Assembly: GCF_918797505.1 (NCBI RefSeq)
Contig: NC_092794.1
Coordinates: forward strand, 71,771,345 to 71,835,344
Length of the DNA: 64,000 nt
Origin: Bemisia tabaci
Taxonomy: Eukaryota > Arthropoda > Insecta > Hemiptera > Aleyrodidae
Direction: 5' to 3'
Shown here in pieces: positions 1-12,460 of the stretch. The position numbers were made by a program, and so were the translations under genes. Under the pieces are notes generated by a model that saw only the letters and a list, made by a program, of their open reading frames with translations, was not told the DNA's origin and ran no database searches. How positions within the stretch are numbered: position 1 is the stretch's first letter; each line of letters starts with the position of its first letter.

Positions 1-62
1 AATGCAATTTACTCGTGACTGGACCCAGTTTTCCACACTGAAAAAAGTTACGGGCTCCATAG

Positions 63-187
63 ACATACCGTCCGTTCCGGGCTCAGAGGCCGAAAGTTCC
101 GCGTGCTGGAGCCGTAATTTCGACTGCGCCGGGTGCTACGCCCGGAACTTTCGGTCTCTGAGCCGGAGACGCGGACGGTATAATGTC
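63..187. repeat. Imperfect inverted repeat
   Basis: The two arms read toward each other: CCGTCCG and GGCTCAGAGGCCGAAAGTTCC on the left are matched by GGAACTTTCGGTCTCTGAGCC and CGGACGG on the right. Together they could fold into a hairpin of about 125 nt. No second copy was seen in the window and no clear target-site duplication flanks it. It is probably a small MITE or the remains of one. Confidence 0.6.
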
Positions 188-590
188 CATATATAGCCCG
201 TAAATACAGCTTCCACGGCCGGATGTTATTTGTCTTGTTTTTTTCAGTGCAGAAACGCACGAAGTTGCATCTCCAGAAAAATCAGTCAGGAGTAATTTTT
301 AATTTAACTATTTTTCAAGAAGAAAGAAGAAAAACGAACAGAAAATGAAAGGCGTTATTTGAAGACAACCAATTGCTGCTGTAAAGTTGACAGTGCCGTT
401 ACATTTCGATTACACCTTTTTTTTTGGTTTTTTCCTAGGATTTTTTTTTCCGAACTCGATGTATACAATTAAGCTGACTACCGTGCACAAGGGAAAATGA
501 CAGAACGATTCCATTAATAAAACGTGAGAGAGAGGGGGGTGAAACGGAGCTTAACGTCGGACAACGTCGTTGGGAGTGCCGGTGACGACG
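188..590. other. No recognisable feature
   Basis: AT-rich sequence with short T runs. No gene, repeat family or RNA was recognised. Confidence 0.5.
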
Positions 591-825
591 CGCAGTGGAT
601 CGAGTCGATTGGAGAGGTCGATCATGAATTTTTTGACTCAGACAGCAAATTTTGATGTTCAGTTCGTCACATTTTAAATTCCAAGGGGTATTTCTAGAAG
701 CAAATTTCACGAGAAAACCAATGAAGCCAGTTTTAGAACCTCAAAATTTTGTATAAACGGAGTTATAAGCGTTTAAAGTTTCCAAATTTTGTCCGACCTC
801 TCCTATCGACTCGATCCACCGTGCG
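591..825. mobile_element. F2 MITE copy
   Basis: The ends are GTGGATCGAGTC and GACTCGATCCAC. Inside lie the family signatures: GAGAGGTCG next to the left end, GTTCGTCACATTTTAAATT in the left half, CTCAAAATTTTGTATAAAC in the right half and GTCCGACCTCTCC before the right end. The length is about 235 bp. A 7-bp direct repeat, CGACGCG, flanks the copy on both sides and may be a target-site duplication. No protein is encoded, so this is a non-autonomous DNA element. The superfamily is not settled from this copy. Confidence 0.75.
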
Positions 826-2085
826 ACGCGACAAGACGCGGCGCGCGACGCGGGTGGGGTGCGCGAGACCCGGGACGAGAGGGTAAAATCATTCATTCAG
901 GATGTGAAGCCCTTATCTCGGAACATCTTTAATCATATCGACTTCCTTCCCATTCGATATAAATTATTGCAGGCGTGACCTCAGTTTTAAACGCTCCCTG
1001 CGCGGGGCATTAATGCGTGCCCAGGTGAGTAATTTGAGCGCGGGGGCTGGGGGCTGGGGGAGTCAAAGGGAGGGGGCAGGGGTATGGGGGTAAGGGTGAG
1101 TAAGTGTGAGGAATATGCCACCAATTGAGTAATTCTGCGCAGGCCGAGACATAAATCCACGCTTCGCTTCATAACCCCCCCCCCTCCCCCTATTCACTTT
1201 GCGAGGCGCTCATCCCGCCAAATGACAGGCTTTGATCCGCGAGTATCATTCGGCAAGTTTATGCGATGCAATTGAAAAATCACAACATAAACAGGGGGAA
1301 AATACACGTTGTGAAAGCGGATGAGGAAATCATAACAAACTCGACGGCGCTTTCGTCCGAAGCCCGACCCTGTTGATTAAGCAAACAACGATAGGGATAG
1401 TTTTATCGGCTTAAGTGTTTTGCGCCGCAGGGTATCTCTTCGTCACTCGTTTGGGGTGTGATTTTTTGATAAGGTTTTAGCGAGTGACATTCGGTGACAT
1501 TTTTGTGCGAGTTTTTCTGTGGCTGTCACAGAGAGTGTTAATAGTTCACCTAGCCACAACTTCCTGTAGCCGAGACCATCGTTTTTTCCATGAAGTTTGA
1601 GAAGACTCGAGTAAGTACTTGAATATTTCCTCTTTTTTACCATTTTAGTCTAAGTTTGGACCGAGCATTTAAAGTGGATAAAATCGCCACATCATAGTCA
1701 AAACACTTAAAAAAACCGAAGTGTTACGATGAGCCACCGTATAAGCCCCTATAGCTTAAACTATACTGCATACTTACCCGATACCAATTTTTCATTAATT
1801 TGGGCGTATCTTTTAGTCATCAATTTGTATTATATTTCCTGTTTTGCGCTAACTAGAGTGTTTCATAAGTAGAAATTGCCATCCATATCTGTGTAACAGG
1901 GAAATTCATTATTTATGAATATGCCGCAGGATATCTGCACAGGATTTGCGCAGTATTGAACCGTAAGTAGTTACATGCAGTAAATTGGGTCACCAATGTA
2001 AAAAAATCATCAAATCTAAGAAAAATTGAGAGAGGAAAGTTTGAAAAGTAGGTATTGACAAAAAAATCATTGTTCAAATAGATAT

Positions 2086-2122
<37 letters not shown>

Positions 2123-2717
2123 AGCCAACTACCTTGTTAATCACTAATGAGCATTATACATTTTGCGTGCAGTGTTGCATTCGGTTCTAGTGAAAAATTT
2201 CCTCGATTCCTACCAAATATACAGCATATTAATCTGGCAACGGGGCTCAAGGCCAAGGATTAGTATCCCCGGCATAGATTAAATAAATCAATAAACGTAA
2301 TTAACTGAGCCCGGGAAAGAACTAAAAAAACGGAGCGGTTAAAAGAACAAAAGCCCCGATTCAATTTATCATGCAGAAAAACTAACAGGATCAGTGGGTG
2401 AGTGGTGCTCTGGCGCTTAGCGGTATCGGTCCTCAAAAAGGACTCGTCAAGAGGATAATTACGTCTCATCGGTAGGGGGTGATGGCCCTGTCCTCCCTTC
2501 GGCAAAATCGTCTCCAAATGCCCACCTAAGCGAAAACAATCTAATCTTTTCGTAGCCTGAGCCCCGGTCACAGTTTATTCCAGGTCCCTTGGAGGCTCAA
2601 GCCAGAATGTAGAAGGACTCATTTTGCTAGAATGATCTGCACGAGGGGTTTGCCACATATCGCAAGAAACAGTACGTTTTGAACCTTGTTGGTTTTTTTT
2701 TTTTTACTAATTCTGAC
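826..2717. other. Intergenic-like DNA with a G-rich tract and poly(T)
   Basis: No gene was recognised. Positions 1038-1100 hold repeated runs of three to six G, a G-quadruplex candidate. Positions 1170-1190 are C-rich. Positions 2090-2121 are an uninterrupted T run of about 32, which could be the reversed tail of an old retroposon insertion, though no element body was recognised next to it. Confidence 0.45.
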
Positions 2718-3291
2718 CGCCCTGCTGAGGAAGAACACCGTTTGAGCCTTCAAAGGTTGCCACGTTTCTTTCGGCAAATCACAAATGTTCAGGAAAATTT
2801 GTTAGTAGCTTTTTTCCTATTTTTCTGGGAATTTTGTTCGTGATTTTATCTGAATAGAGAATTTGCAGGTGTCTGAAATTTGATGAATTTCGTGTCTACA
2901 TGGAAACTATTGAGTGAACTGAACACGAGGATACCCTTGGTTCATGAATTGAACAATTATTGGAGAAGATATGACAAAATGATCTAATCTGCTAAAATAC
3001 GTGTGTTTAAATGGGAAATGCCGCCGGATGACGTCACTAGGCGGTGCATTTTCTCACTTTTAAATCTACATTTCTCCGATTTCCCATTTCAGAAAAAAAT
3101 TATGAAAAATACTGTGAAATCAGCTCTTCAAGCACTTCCAGATGAAGCAATAAAAAATTTGCATGCAAATTCTCCATTGTCTGAAAAGTAGAAGGCAAAA
3201 TATTCATAACTTTCTTCAAAAATAAATATGTTCTATGAAGAAATTTGGCAAAATCAGAATGCTCATACGGCATTTTTCCATAGCACGACAG
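2718..3291. mobile_element. F1 MITE copy with internal insertion
   Basis: The left end (GCTGAGGAAGAACACCG, then GAGCCTTCAAAGGTTGCCA) and right end (GCTCATACGGCATTTTTCC, then TAGCACGACAG) match the F1 family. The copy is about 574 bp against the usual 253 bp. The extra sequence lies at about 2880-3185, so another sequence probably inserted into the element. The ends are diverged and no exact 4-bp target duplication remains. Confidence 0.55.
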
Positions 3292-4458
3292 TACGGCAGT
3301 CCACTCGCAGACAGCAAATTGATCCTTCGGGATCCTTTTACTGTGTGCGGCGCTGCTGCCTTGTCTTGTTCGTTTGAGTCCGGGCCGATTATTATCGATC
3401 ATTTTCAGGGGCGGCGTGGGAATGCGATGCCAATGGATTTTTGAGAGGGCGCCTTGTTTTAATCGCGTATTTATTTTAATTATCAATCCTAAAACTTGGT
3501 CCGTCCGCCGAAGAAATTATTTCTGTTGCTGAGAGTTAGCAACTTCATCGGTTTTATCATGTGCGTGTAAGAAACTCAACTATTGAGGAAGAGTGCCTAT
3601 TGACGTGAATGGCGTGGTAAGTCTAATAATAGATTTTTTCCCAAACCTGCTCCTGAAATCAATGATAATTTATACTTTGCATCAGCAAATTTAATTTTCA
3701 CTTTTAAAGGTGCAAATATTTTTGGAAATTTCGGGACAATTCAATCTCATACTGATTTGTTCGATTTTTTTTTCGGTGCAATGCTTTGTGAACATGCATT
3801 AAACCACTTATTTCTTTGCTTTTATTTTAATTTTGCAATAAGAAATATGTATTTAAAATGCATGGTCGCAACCTTTTAAAAGCATGAAGAATTTAAAAGT
3901 TTTTACAGGACATAATTATGAATACACAGGTTCATTTTGTCAGGTGCGAAACCTTCTTTTTCTAGGAGTTTTCTACTGTTCAATAAAATTATAGATGTTT
4001 CCGAGATGGGTTTGTACATTTATTTAGAACTAATTTTACTAGTCAAAGGTTGAGATTTTAGTACAATTAATTCCAATGGTTGGTAAATTTATTCATGCAT
4101 TCACAATTTGCGAATTCGTCACGATTAACCTATGTATGAGATCTAATCTCAATTAATAACTACGGGCATATAATCATAGAAAAATAGCTATTTCTCGTAC
4201 CATTACTTCATTTTTACGATAAATGGAAAGAAAAGGGGAAACAATACCGATCGCGAACTTAAAAAGTGCGAGACAGCCCCCCAATCCGCGCGACTTCCGA
4301 TAGCCTCGTCTCATCTCCACTTTTCTACCCATGCGTTTAAGTCTCTCTAGTTGTCACTGCACTTGCGGATGGTTTTGCATCACTAGCGCTATGTTTATGT
4401 AGTACAGTGCTGAAGAAGAACGTCGTAATATAAGCCATGCTACGGAATACTACCGCAT
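3292..4458. other. No recognisable feature
   Basis: Strongly AT-rich DNA with no long open frame of convincing composition and no recognised repeat family. Confidence 0.5.
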
Positions 4459-4714
4459 GGGCCGTGCAAAGAAAGAACGCCGTATGAGCTTTCAGACATT
4501 GCCAAATTTCTACAGATAAGCACGAATTTTCAGGGCAATTTCTCAATATTCTCTTGCAATTTTTCTAAAAATTTCTGTAGATTTGAATTATCTAAAAATA
4601 TCAAGGGCAAATATTCATAACGGTGCCTGAAATTAAATAGTTCATCCGAGGAGGGGGGGGGGGGCTCCTGGCAATGTCTGATTGTTCATACGACTTTTTT
4701 CCTTCGCACGGCAG
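4459..4714. mobile_element. F1 MITE copy
   Basis: The left end carries GAACGCCGTATGAGC followed by TTGCCAAATTTC. The right end carries GTTCATACGACTTTTTTCC and GCACGGCAG. The length of about 256 bp is typical of F1. The left terminal bases are diverged (GGGCCGTGC in place of CTGCCGTGC) and no target-site duplication is recognised. Confidence 0.7.
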
Positions 4715-4870
4715 TTTACTTCTGGCGTATATTCTCAATCCCGAGGGAGACTAGACACCACCGAAAAATTCTTTACCGGATTCATTTCGTGATTGAAGCT
4801 AGACTGTAGATATCCTCGGATACACATGTTTACGACACGTATACATGTTTTGCCATTCCTGGCGAATATT

Positions 4871-5026
4871 GGCGGATCCAGCAAATTTGGCCACATTGGT
4901 TTTTCTCCATTTATACTCAGGGAAATGTATCGATCCTTGGAGGGGCTAGGTGCTCCAACAGAAATCGATTATTTAACACAGGTTCGAAAGGAGGAAATCC
5001 GGTGTTGTCAAATTGCTGGATCCGCC
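4871..5026. mobile_element. F6 MITE copy
   Basis: A 156-bp palindromic element beginning GGCGGATCCAGCAAATTTGG and ending with the complement, AATTGCTGGATCCGCC. The middle has the family pattern GAAATGTATCGATCC, GAGGGGCTAGGTGCTCC and GAAATCGAT. Similar copies lie at 19261 and 26816. It has no coding capacity and its target-site duplication is unclear. Confidence 0.7.
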
Positions 5027-6935
5027 TCTGCTTGCAAACATTCAGCACATTATTTCTGTTGCTGTGAAGTCAAGAAATTTTGGAACCCAGACAGTAGCAA
5101 AGTATTGAATATTAAAACTGTACATACATGTTGGATAGGAGGAATATTGCCGTAGGTTTACCTATTGTTTTCGCGACGATTTGAAACTTGCTTATTTCAT
5201 GTCTGAACTGGGTAGTCGAAATAGATAAATAGATAAAAATACACTAAAAGAGGGAAGGGAAAAACGAACCTTGAGACCATAACCACGACACAGCCCAGAA
5301 AGATCGGACCGACCACCAATTGAAAACTTCTTCTTCAAACTTTGCGACCGAGTTGTCTCTGTCGACGATTGTCAAATCGTGCCGCGAAAAATCAGAATAT
5401 TAGTCCCCCATACCAGGGGGACCACCAGGGGTCAACCAGATTCATAAGGCGACCGCTGCCCCATCGAATTTACCTCGGTTGATCCTATCATTACGAGCAT
5501 CCAAAAGTTTCTTAAAGACCCTTAGTGACGATTAATTTTGACGGAAGGGGCAGAAAAAATCGATTAGTTCCCGTTCAGTTAAATCAAAAAATGTCATCTG
5601 ATATAAACTTCTTTCATTTTTGAGAGATTCTTGTGATTTTTAAAGATGAATTCTCATGCAGAGGGGGAGGAGGGTCTATTCTATAAAGTTTGATTCATGA
5701 GCATCCCATGCAGGTACGTTTCCGCTTTGCTCACAAGGAGGCAGATTGCACAGCATTGCAACGGGCCTCCCTCACTCTCCCACTGATTATGAAGCAAGCC
5801 GAATTTTCAGGGGCAATATTGATTCTTTCTGAGGAAAATGTTGACTCCTATCAAACTTTTCTCCTCAATCCTCCTAAAGTAGTGTACAATAGCCACCCCC
5901 TTTCTCCTCATCTGGTGACTGCTCATTTGAACTGCCATAATTTTCGAAATTGGACGACTTTAATCAAAATCAGCTTAACTACATCGGATATCACTTAAGT
6001 ATTCCTATTATTGTGTTCTTTTACGGAAAACTGGGAAACAAAATGACTTGAAATTTTACAAATAAATTGCTCATAATCTAGGAAAAATTGACACCAAGTC
6101 GGATGGTATTAGATCGTCAAGCTTTTTTGTAGGAAAATAAACCAAGAGAGAAAATGAAGCCACATGAAATGCAGTTTGTATGCCTCTGATTAAATCCTAC
6201 AAAACTGCAGGAACAACCGAACGAAAAGTGTTAATTCGATCGACATGAATAATTGATCGGAAAAGAAGAACGTGAACCAATCGACATGGTTCGATTGATT
6301 CAAGAGGTTTGTCGACAGATTCACGGTTGTCGATCGGCTCAGGTTTTCGGATTTGTTCATCGAATCCATGCCCACCTAATTGAACGCCTGAATACCAGTG
6401 ACCATCCTGGAAAGAAAATATCCGTTATGTTAAATCTGACAACGTGCATTGTAAAATTCATACGCTTTGCGCGTTTGAGGGGGGCTATAAGGCGTTGCGG
6501 CGAGAGCAAGGTCATTGCGGACCAAGCATGGACCCTAGACCTGGGACCTACGGACCTGAGACTCCGGGACCTGCAAAGACACGATCGGGATTACAAGTCC
6601 TCCCCTTCCTCGAGTTCGGACCTGCTATGTGATCTACTCCACCTTGCCCACAGGCATAGTTGCTAGTTGTACCACTCGCTTCGCTTTTCCAATACCAACT
6701 ATCAACCTCTAGGGCGGAGTTAGCCTTGGACGCAAACAGGAGAAATAATACGAGACACGGCCAAAAATCTAATAATGGGAGGTATCCAAAATAGTGGCAA
6801 TTTTCCAGTAGGATTGACATATTTAAACAACTTCAGAGATTTCGGTGAGAAAACTGACTCAACCTCAGGAATGCCTGGCTTAGATTTGCTTCTCCAGAAG
6901 CATTTTACAGAAAAATAGACGCACGTTGACATAGC
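5027..6935. other. No recognisable feature
   Basis: Mixed-composition DNA. A few open frames of about 100-137 codons occur (for example 5690-5998 and 6253-6666) but show no recognisable domain. Around 6540-6600 the motif GGGACCT recurs a few times. Confidence 0.45.
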
Positions 6936-7187
6936 GTCACCTTCCGGCCAAAGTATCACAAGCGCCACGCGACGATTAAAAATTTCCGCCACCATATTAT
7001 TTTTTTCACAGAGAAATTTTTCAACGAAGCTGTCCGAAAATTTCACCGAATTTTCTTTGTGCTGCCGATAAAATTCGGTGAAATTTTCAAACAGATTCAA
7101 CCAACAATTTCTACGCAAAAAAATTAAATGGCGGCGGAAATTTTGAAACGTCGCATGGCGCTTAAGATGCTTTGGTCGGAAGGTAAC
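6936..7187. mobile_element. F3 MITE copy
   Basis: Starts GTCACCTTCCGGCCAAAGTA and ends with the near complement GTCGGAAGGTAAC. Just inside are GCGCCACGCGACG on the left and CGTCGCATGGCGC on the right, and the middle carries the GAATTTTCTTTGTGCTGCCG motif. The length is about 252 bp and no protein is encoded. Other copies lie at 36476, 59751 and 63381. The target-site duplication is unclear in this copy. Confidence 0.75.
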
Positions 7188-9080
7188 GATGTACACTGCA
7201 TCTTTTGAAACTTTGAAGAGCCACCGGGAACTTTCCTGTTTCCATTCCGGTCACATGATTTTCTCTGCAATACATTACCCTGTTTAACCATACATCATAA
7301 TAGTTTACACATTGTTTTTGAACAGCCATGCTATTTTAATGTTTTATTTCCTTGCAGCACATCTGGCAACAACCAGAATCCTCTCCCCGATCGGAAACCA
7401 TACTGAAATCACACACATTGTGGGAGGTTGCTATCATTATGTCATTTGGAGACATGGTTGTCACGATTAAAAATAAAATGAAGAGTCGTAATTAAGGCAT
7501 TAAGTTATGAGCGAATCTCCGGGCAATGTCGTCAACATGGCACGAAATCGTGAGGCATCTTCGGTTCGTCCTCTGTGCCTCTCACACATGCTCCCGATTT
7601 CTGTAACCCACTTCGCGAATCGGCCGCAAGTTTCGCTCTGATCCGTCTCTTTAATCCCGACACGATCTAACAGCCCTTTCTATATTTTCTATTCTAATTC
7701 TAATCCGTCCTTTTCAAACCACCAAGCTTTGTTTTTACCGCTTCGAACCAAACCGCTTGAAAGGAAATGAATTTAAATGCAGTTTTTGATGATTTTTCTG
7801 CAGATTTGGTGGAAATTATTGTGGTTCGTAACACGACTATAGCCCCTATAACTAATATACATAGGTGTTATTATAGGTGTAGGAGGGGAGGGGATTTGAT
7901 TCCATTTCCTAAATCTGTGGATGGGAGCAATATGAACAGATGAAAAGGAAAGGGAGATACAGAATGTAATTTTATGTATCTGCACTTTTCGTACATAGTG
8001 GGCTGTAACTGATTTCAAGTAATGGCCGAGTGATGGATTCGTGTCAGCCATCGGGCTCCTACAAAGTTACACGGCAACCGGTCCATTGTGCTATTATTTG
8101 GCATCTTTGTCCCCTTCTCCTTTCTTCCGACTTGAAACTTCCGCCGCGCCGCTCTGCTCTTAGGACTTTCATCGTGATTTACCGAATAACGAGCGAAGAT
8201 TTATTTGAATCGACTGCGATCGTGCAGTCATATTGATATGACTGTGTGCGCACGATTGTGCTCGCAATTCCGTAACCCCGTGTTGACGTGAACCACCGTA
8301 AGCTAGAAATTAAACGTGCGGCAAAGCTCAGCTCAAAGTGTACTTCCATTGTTACGTCCGCTGAGCGACAAATCGTTGTATACTCAATTTCTAAAGCGGC
8401 GTTTGGTTGTAATAGTCGCTGTTCATATCTAACAGGAAGGTGGTTGAATACACATTTCGTGTGTGTCTGGTGGCATATCGGAGTGTGCGTGCACGACGGA
8501 AGTGGAAAATCTGCGCACTCGCTTAAATTCGCGATTATCGCGAGGAGTGGTGGTACAACTCTTATCATTCCAGGAAATGAAATTTCAGTGCGTGAATATT
8601 GTTATATTGTCCTTACATTAGCAGCCGCCCCGCTAGGAGAACCCTCCTGATACTCGGGTCTTGACTCCCATCTTTTTCGGTTCACTTTTTCACTTCTTTC
8701 TCCTCCCCCTCCTCCTAAAAAAGCTTAAATTAATTTATTTTTTCATCTAGTTCTACAAAACTAATCAAGTATTTCAGATGTAATGCCAAAAACCAGAATC
8801 ATCAACTCGCATTTATCAAAACCTTTAATATAGAATAGATCTTTAGATTTGATTTCAAAGTTTGCAAAACTTTCCAAAATTAATAGGTTTTGATTTATTT
8901 TTTATCGAGCGCGATGGAGACACGTCAGGTCCTCTGTCAAATCATTATTAAGCTTTGTTTAATATCTTTAAGTTTTGTACAGTTTGACCACACGCTCGCG
9001 AAACGTTATCAAACACGGTAAAGATTTCTTCAAACCTGGGGGCAACTTTACCTCCTTGCCAAACACGAGATAGCTAATAT
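7188..9080. other. No recognisable feature
   Basis: No repeat family or gene was recognised. Open frames at 8179-8650 overlap on both strands and have no recognisable domain, so they are probably chance. Confidence 0.45.
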
Positions 9081-9626
9081 TTGAACAACCACCACACAGT
9101 GAAAAATGTCCGTGTTTATCCGCCGCGCCGCACAATTAGTTCAAACGCCTTCATACTTGATACAACTATTCGTACTTGGTGGATGACTATGTTGCATAGC
9201 CAAAAACTGAAGGCGCTCACGCTTTCCTCATGCCGACAATGCGAAGATCCGCCGCGCCGCACAATTAGTTCGAACGCCTTTATACTTGATACAACTATTC
9301 GTACTTGGTGGATGGCCATGTTGCATAGCCAAAAATTGAAGGCGCTCACGCTTCCTTCATGCCGACAACTCGAAGATCCGCTGCGCCGTACCAGTAGTTC
9401 GAACGCCTTGATACTTGATACAACTATTCATACTTGGTGGATGGCCATGTTGCATAGCCAAAAACTGAAGGCGCTTACACTTTCTTCATTTCAAAGAAAA
9501 AGAAAAAACGAATCAAAAAAATACCAACAGCTTTTTCTGGTTCCTTTGTATCTATCCTACAGAATGTCGGTTACCTTTTTTTATGTGCACCGGGTTTTCC
9601 CCTGTGCAGCGCTGCCCGTAAGTTGA
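9081..9626 (+). other. Minisatellite, 129-bp unit x3, open in coding phase
   Basis: Three tandem units start at 9121, 9250 and 9379 with an exact spacing of 129 bp. Because 129 is divisible by three, a 181-codon frame runs through all of them and repeats a 43-residue unit containing ILDTTIRTWWM and MLHSQKLKALTL. The third unit ends before 9500, where the frame enters a lysine-rich tail. The opposite strand is also open for part of the array, which weakens the case for a protein. I do not recognise the 43-residue unit. It is either a phase-preserving minisatellite or a repeat-containing exon. Confidence 0.55.
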
Positions 9627-9972
9627 TGGGCTCATGGCGTTCGCACCAAATTGAGGGACGAAGTGTTCTGCGGTCATGAGCGAGTGTGCGAGTGGCCAGG
9701 GCCATGGGGGTTGGGGCCCTGTCGCCCTGCCACGCCGCCGCGTCGGGCGTCGCTGAGCCGCAGGGCCCCCGTGCATCTATTTATCGGCTCTCCTGCGGCT
9801 CTGCAGAGCACACAAACGGCAAACGGCGAACGGCATACCACAGCTGAAGAGCAGCCAAGCACCTGAGTCCCAGGACTCGGGTGCAGCTATGGGACGTCGC
9901 GCTGCGCCGCCATCAGTTTCCACTGTTGCCGCTCGGCGAGCCAGCATAATATTCGTAATGGGAAAACCCGAA
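9627..9972. other. CpG-rich patch, no gene recognised
   Basis: The base composition switches to GC- and CpG-rich with short open frames on both strands. It could be a promoter-like patch, but no core promoter element or transcript boundary can be supported. Confidence 0.3.
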
Positions 9973-10049
9973 TGGACGTATTTATGCTAAAAGGAACTAT
10001 GTACGTAGGTTTTGCGTGCGACATAGTACCTTTTAGCATAGATACGTCA
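9973..10049. mobile_element. Minimal F5 MITE copy
   Basis: A 77-bp near-perfect palindrome. TGGACGTATTTATGCTAAAA and GGAACTATGTACG on the left are matched by CATAGTACCTTTTAGCATA and GATACGTCA on the right. It is the shortest member of the F5 family; related copies range up to 2.6 kb. Confidence 0.7.
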
Positions 10050-10082
10050 AAATAGGGGAAGTCAAAAAAATAATATGTTGAT

Positions 10083-10241
10083 TTAGCACCTGGGGTGTCA
10101 GAAATGTGTCTGGCGATCCCAAGATGCTGCTTTTACTGCTCCCGCAGTTAACTTTACATCCTGTGAATGCAAATTCAACTGCGTGGGCAATCAAGGCAGC
10201 ATCTTAGGATCATCAGACACATTTTTGACATTCTAGGTGCT
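10083..10241. repeat. Palindromic element, single copy here
   Basis: The left arm TAGCACCTGGGGTGTCAGAA, with GTGTCTGGCGATCC and AAGATGCTGC, is matched on the right by GCAGCATCTTAGGATCATC and AGGTGCTG. The arms are about 45 bp around a centre of about 70 bp. It is probably a small MITE. No other copy or clear target-site duplication was seen. Confidence 0.65.
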
Positions 10242-10299
10242 GACACAGAATACCATTTTTTTCAGTGTGGGCCCGTTGTAAACTTCAGTGCTCCCATCT

Positions 10300-10500
10300 C
10301 CCGGAACCAGTTTTGAATTTCAGAACTTTTGAAATTATCCAGAATTTTCCCGGAACTTTTAAAATTCCGGAGATGTTCCGGATCTTTTGCATTTCCGGAA
10401 CTTTCTCGAAACTTTTGAAAACATCTAAAATGAATCCCGGAACTTTTAACGGTCATGGAATGATGGAAATTGGAACGAAAAAGCTCCGAATCGCGGAACT
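10300..10500. repeat. Degenerate CCGGAACTTTT simple repeat
   Basis: The motif CCGGAACTTT and its variants recur several times over about 200 bp at irregular spacing, giving overlapping open frames on both strands. It is probably a decayed short tandem repeat. Confidence 0.45.
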
Positions 10501-10899
10501 TTCGACGGACATGGAATGGAAGCACTGGCAAACTTCAGCCAGAGCAAAATGAAGAGCTGTTACATTTAGGAGATGACTCAGAAATCACGGTGACCGCAAC
10601 GGGTAAGTCTGAAAATATCTTAACTTCATAATCTGCGTCAGAAATATGCGTTTTTTTAAGCTTCCCGCTTCATAAACGATACTAAACATCCAACCCTTGC
10701 GCCTTAAGATGTTGCACAGTATTCAACAAGGCTGACGCTTCCGTGCGCAATTCGTGAGGATGCATCATGGTCTTTTATCAACGCAAGGAAAATGTAAAGA
10801 AAAACACGCCGGTTGATAAAACCCCGTTTCGTCACGTGTGTTTCGGCGGGTCGGCCATGTTGAATATTGCGTAGCATCCTAGTGCGCAAGAGTTGGATA

Positions 10900-11870
10900 G
10901 AACGACTTCTTCCTACGAAATATTCACCTGTGCCGTAGTATCATAATTGAAGCGGGAAACTGAAAAAAACGCAAAATTCCTTAAGCAGATTGTGAAGTTT
11001 ACGGTGATTTCAGACTTTGCCAATTCGCTCATCGTGATTTTTGAGACATTTTCTATGAGAAAAAATTGTTATTTTTGCTCTAGAAAAAGTTTGCAACAGG
11101 CCAATTCTTGGTTTCCTTGACGAACAAGTCAACGTAATTAATCGAAAACATCCATAGAAAGTACACCTGTGCACGCTGCGCGAGTTTGAATGATCACGCC
11201 AAACACTGCGGTCGGCCCGAAACGTATTTAAGCGCCTACAAGACTGCATGAATACTTCACGCATTGCGCGTACTACCATGGAGTGTGCACGCTGTTAGTG
11301 CCTGCAAAACTGCGTGGATACTTCACGCATTGCGCGTACTACTATAGAGTGTGCATGCTGTTAGTGCCTGCAAGACTGCTTGGATACTTCACGCATTGCG
11401 TGTTTACCTCGGTGCGCGCAGGAATTTTGAAGATTAGATTGTGAAGTTTAAAGTGCATTTCAGACTTTGCCGATGCCCGCGCTCAACGTAATTTTTGAGC
11501 CATTTTTTATTAATAATTATATTTAAGAATTCATGTGATGGAGCCAGGCATGTGCGTTAGGGTGTGTGGGAGGGCGATACAACTGCATCATGGTTTCGTA
11601 GTTAGTTCCAAATCATTCTCCCTAAAGAACATAACAAATATCCAAACATTGTTCTTCAGGTTGGATGGACCGACTCCGCTTATGAAACGTTCGCCTATGC
11701 CGTAATATCGTTTTTGCAGCAAAAAGCTTCAAAAAAACGCATATTTTTTACATAGATTTTGAATTTAGGGGTAAATTCAGACTTTCCCGATGCACGCATC
11801 GTTATTTATAAGCCATTTTTTGTATGAAACAACTCCTCTTTTTGCTCTGGCTGAAATTTTCGACAGACTC
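10900..11870. repeat. Degenerate ~200-bp repeats around a 66-bp minisatellite
   Basis: A module carrying TTCAGACTTTGCC, then a Gs-and-Cs stretch, then TTTTTGAGMCATTTT recurs at about 10990, 11450 and 11775. It is preceded by GAAACT or CTTC with AAAAAAACGCA in two cases. Between the first two modules, units beginning GTGCCTGCAARACTGC start at 11232, 11298 and 11364, a 66-bp period. They contain TACTTCACGCATTGCG. No protein or RNA function is apparent. Confidence 0.55.
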
Positions 11871-12204
11871 ATTAGACAGAGTGCGATCAACATAGGAAAT
11901 ATATTTTATCCGGCTATCCTCCCTGAGATTTATCCGGAAATCAACGATCAGATGATTATAATGACCAGAGGTTATCCACTTTGAAAAGCCTCACCCAATT
12001 TGGAATAACCTCAACATCCACATCATTTGGCGAATTTTTTACTCATCCCGTTTCTCATCAATACCATCAGGTAACATCATCAGCGTCGACTGCCGAACCT
12101 AACTTTCGTCTCGCCAAATCTCTCTCCAAAGGAAATTTTCACGAGGTGTAGGTTCCTTTCTAAATAATCTGGTCGAATATATAGTCCTACGGACTCGCGA
12201 CGTA
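11871..12204. other. No recognisable feature
   Basis: AT-rich sequence with no repeat or gene recognised. Confidence 0.45.
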
Positions 12205-12208
12205 TATG

Positions 12209-12460
12209 CTGCCGTGCTAAGGAAAAACACCGTATGAACATTCGAGAGTTGCCAAATTTCCTCCGATAAAATTATTATTTTTAAGGAAAGCTACGAATAT
12301 TTTGCCTTGAAATTTTCAGGAACATTAGGCAAAATTGAGAACAAAATTATCTGAAAAATTGGAAGAAAACTATTTACAAATTTTCCCTAGAATTTTTATC
12401 TACCAAAGGAAATTTGGCAACTCCTGATGGCTCATACGGCGTTCTTCCTTGGCACGGCAG
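12209..12460. mobile_element. F1 MITE copy, TSD TATG
   Basis: One of the best-preserved F1 copies. It starts CTGCCGTGCTAAGGAAAAAC and ends TTGGCACGGCAG, with GTTGCCAAATTTCC on the left matched by GGAAATTTGGCAAC on the right. The 252-bp element is flanked on both sides by the 4-bp direct repeat TATG (12205-12208 and 12461-12464). Across the family the terminal inverted repeats are about 50 bp and the middle is AT-rich and non-coding. A DNA transposase acting in trans with 4-bp target duplication is inferred; no such transposase is in the window. Confidence 0.85.
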
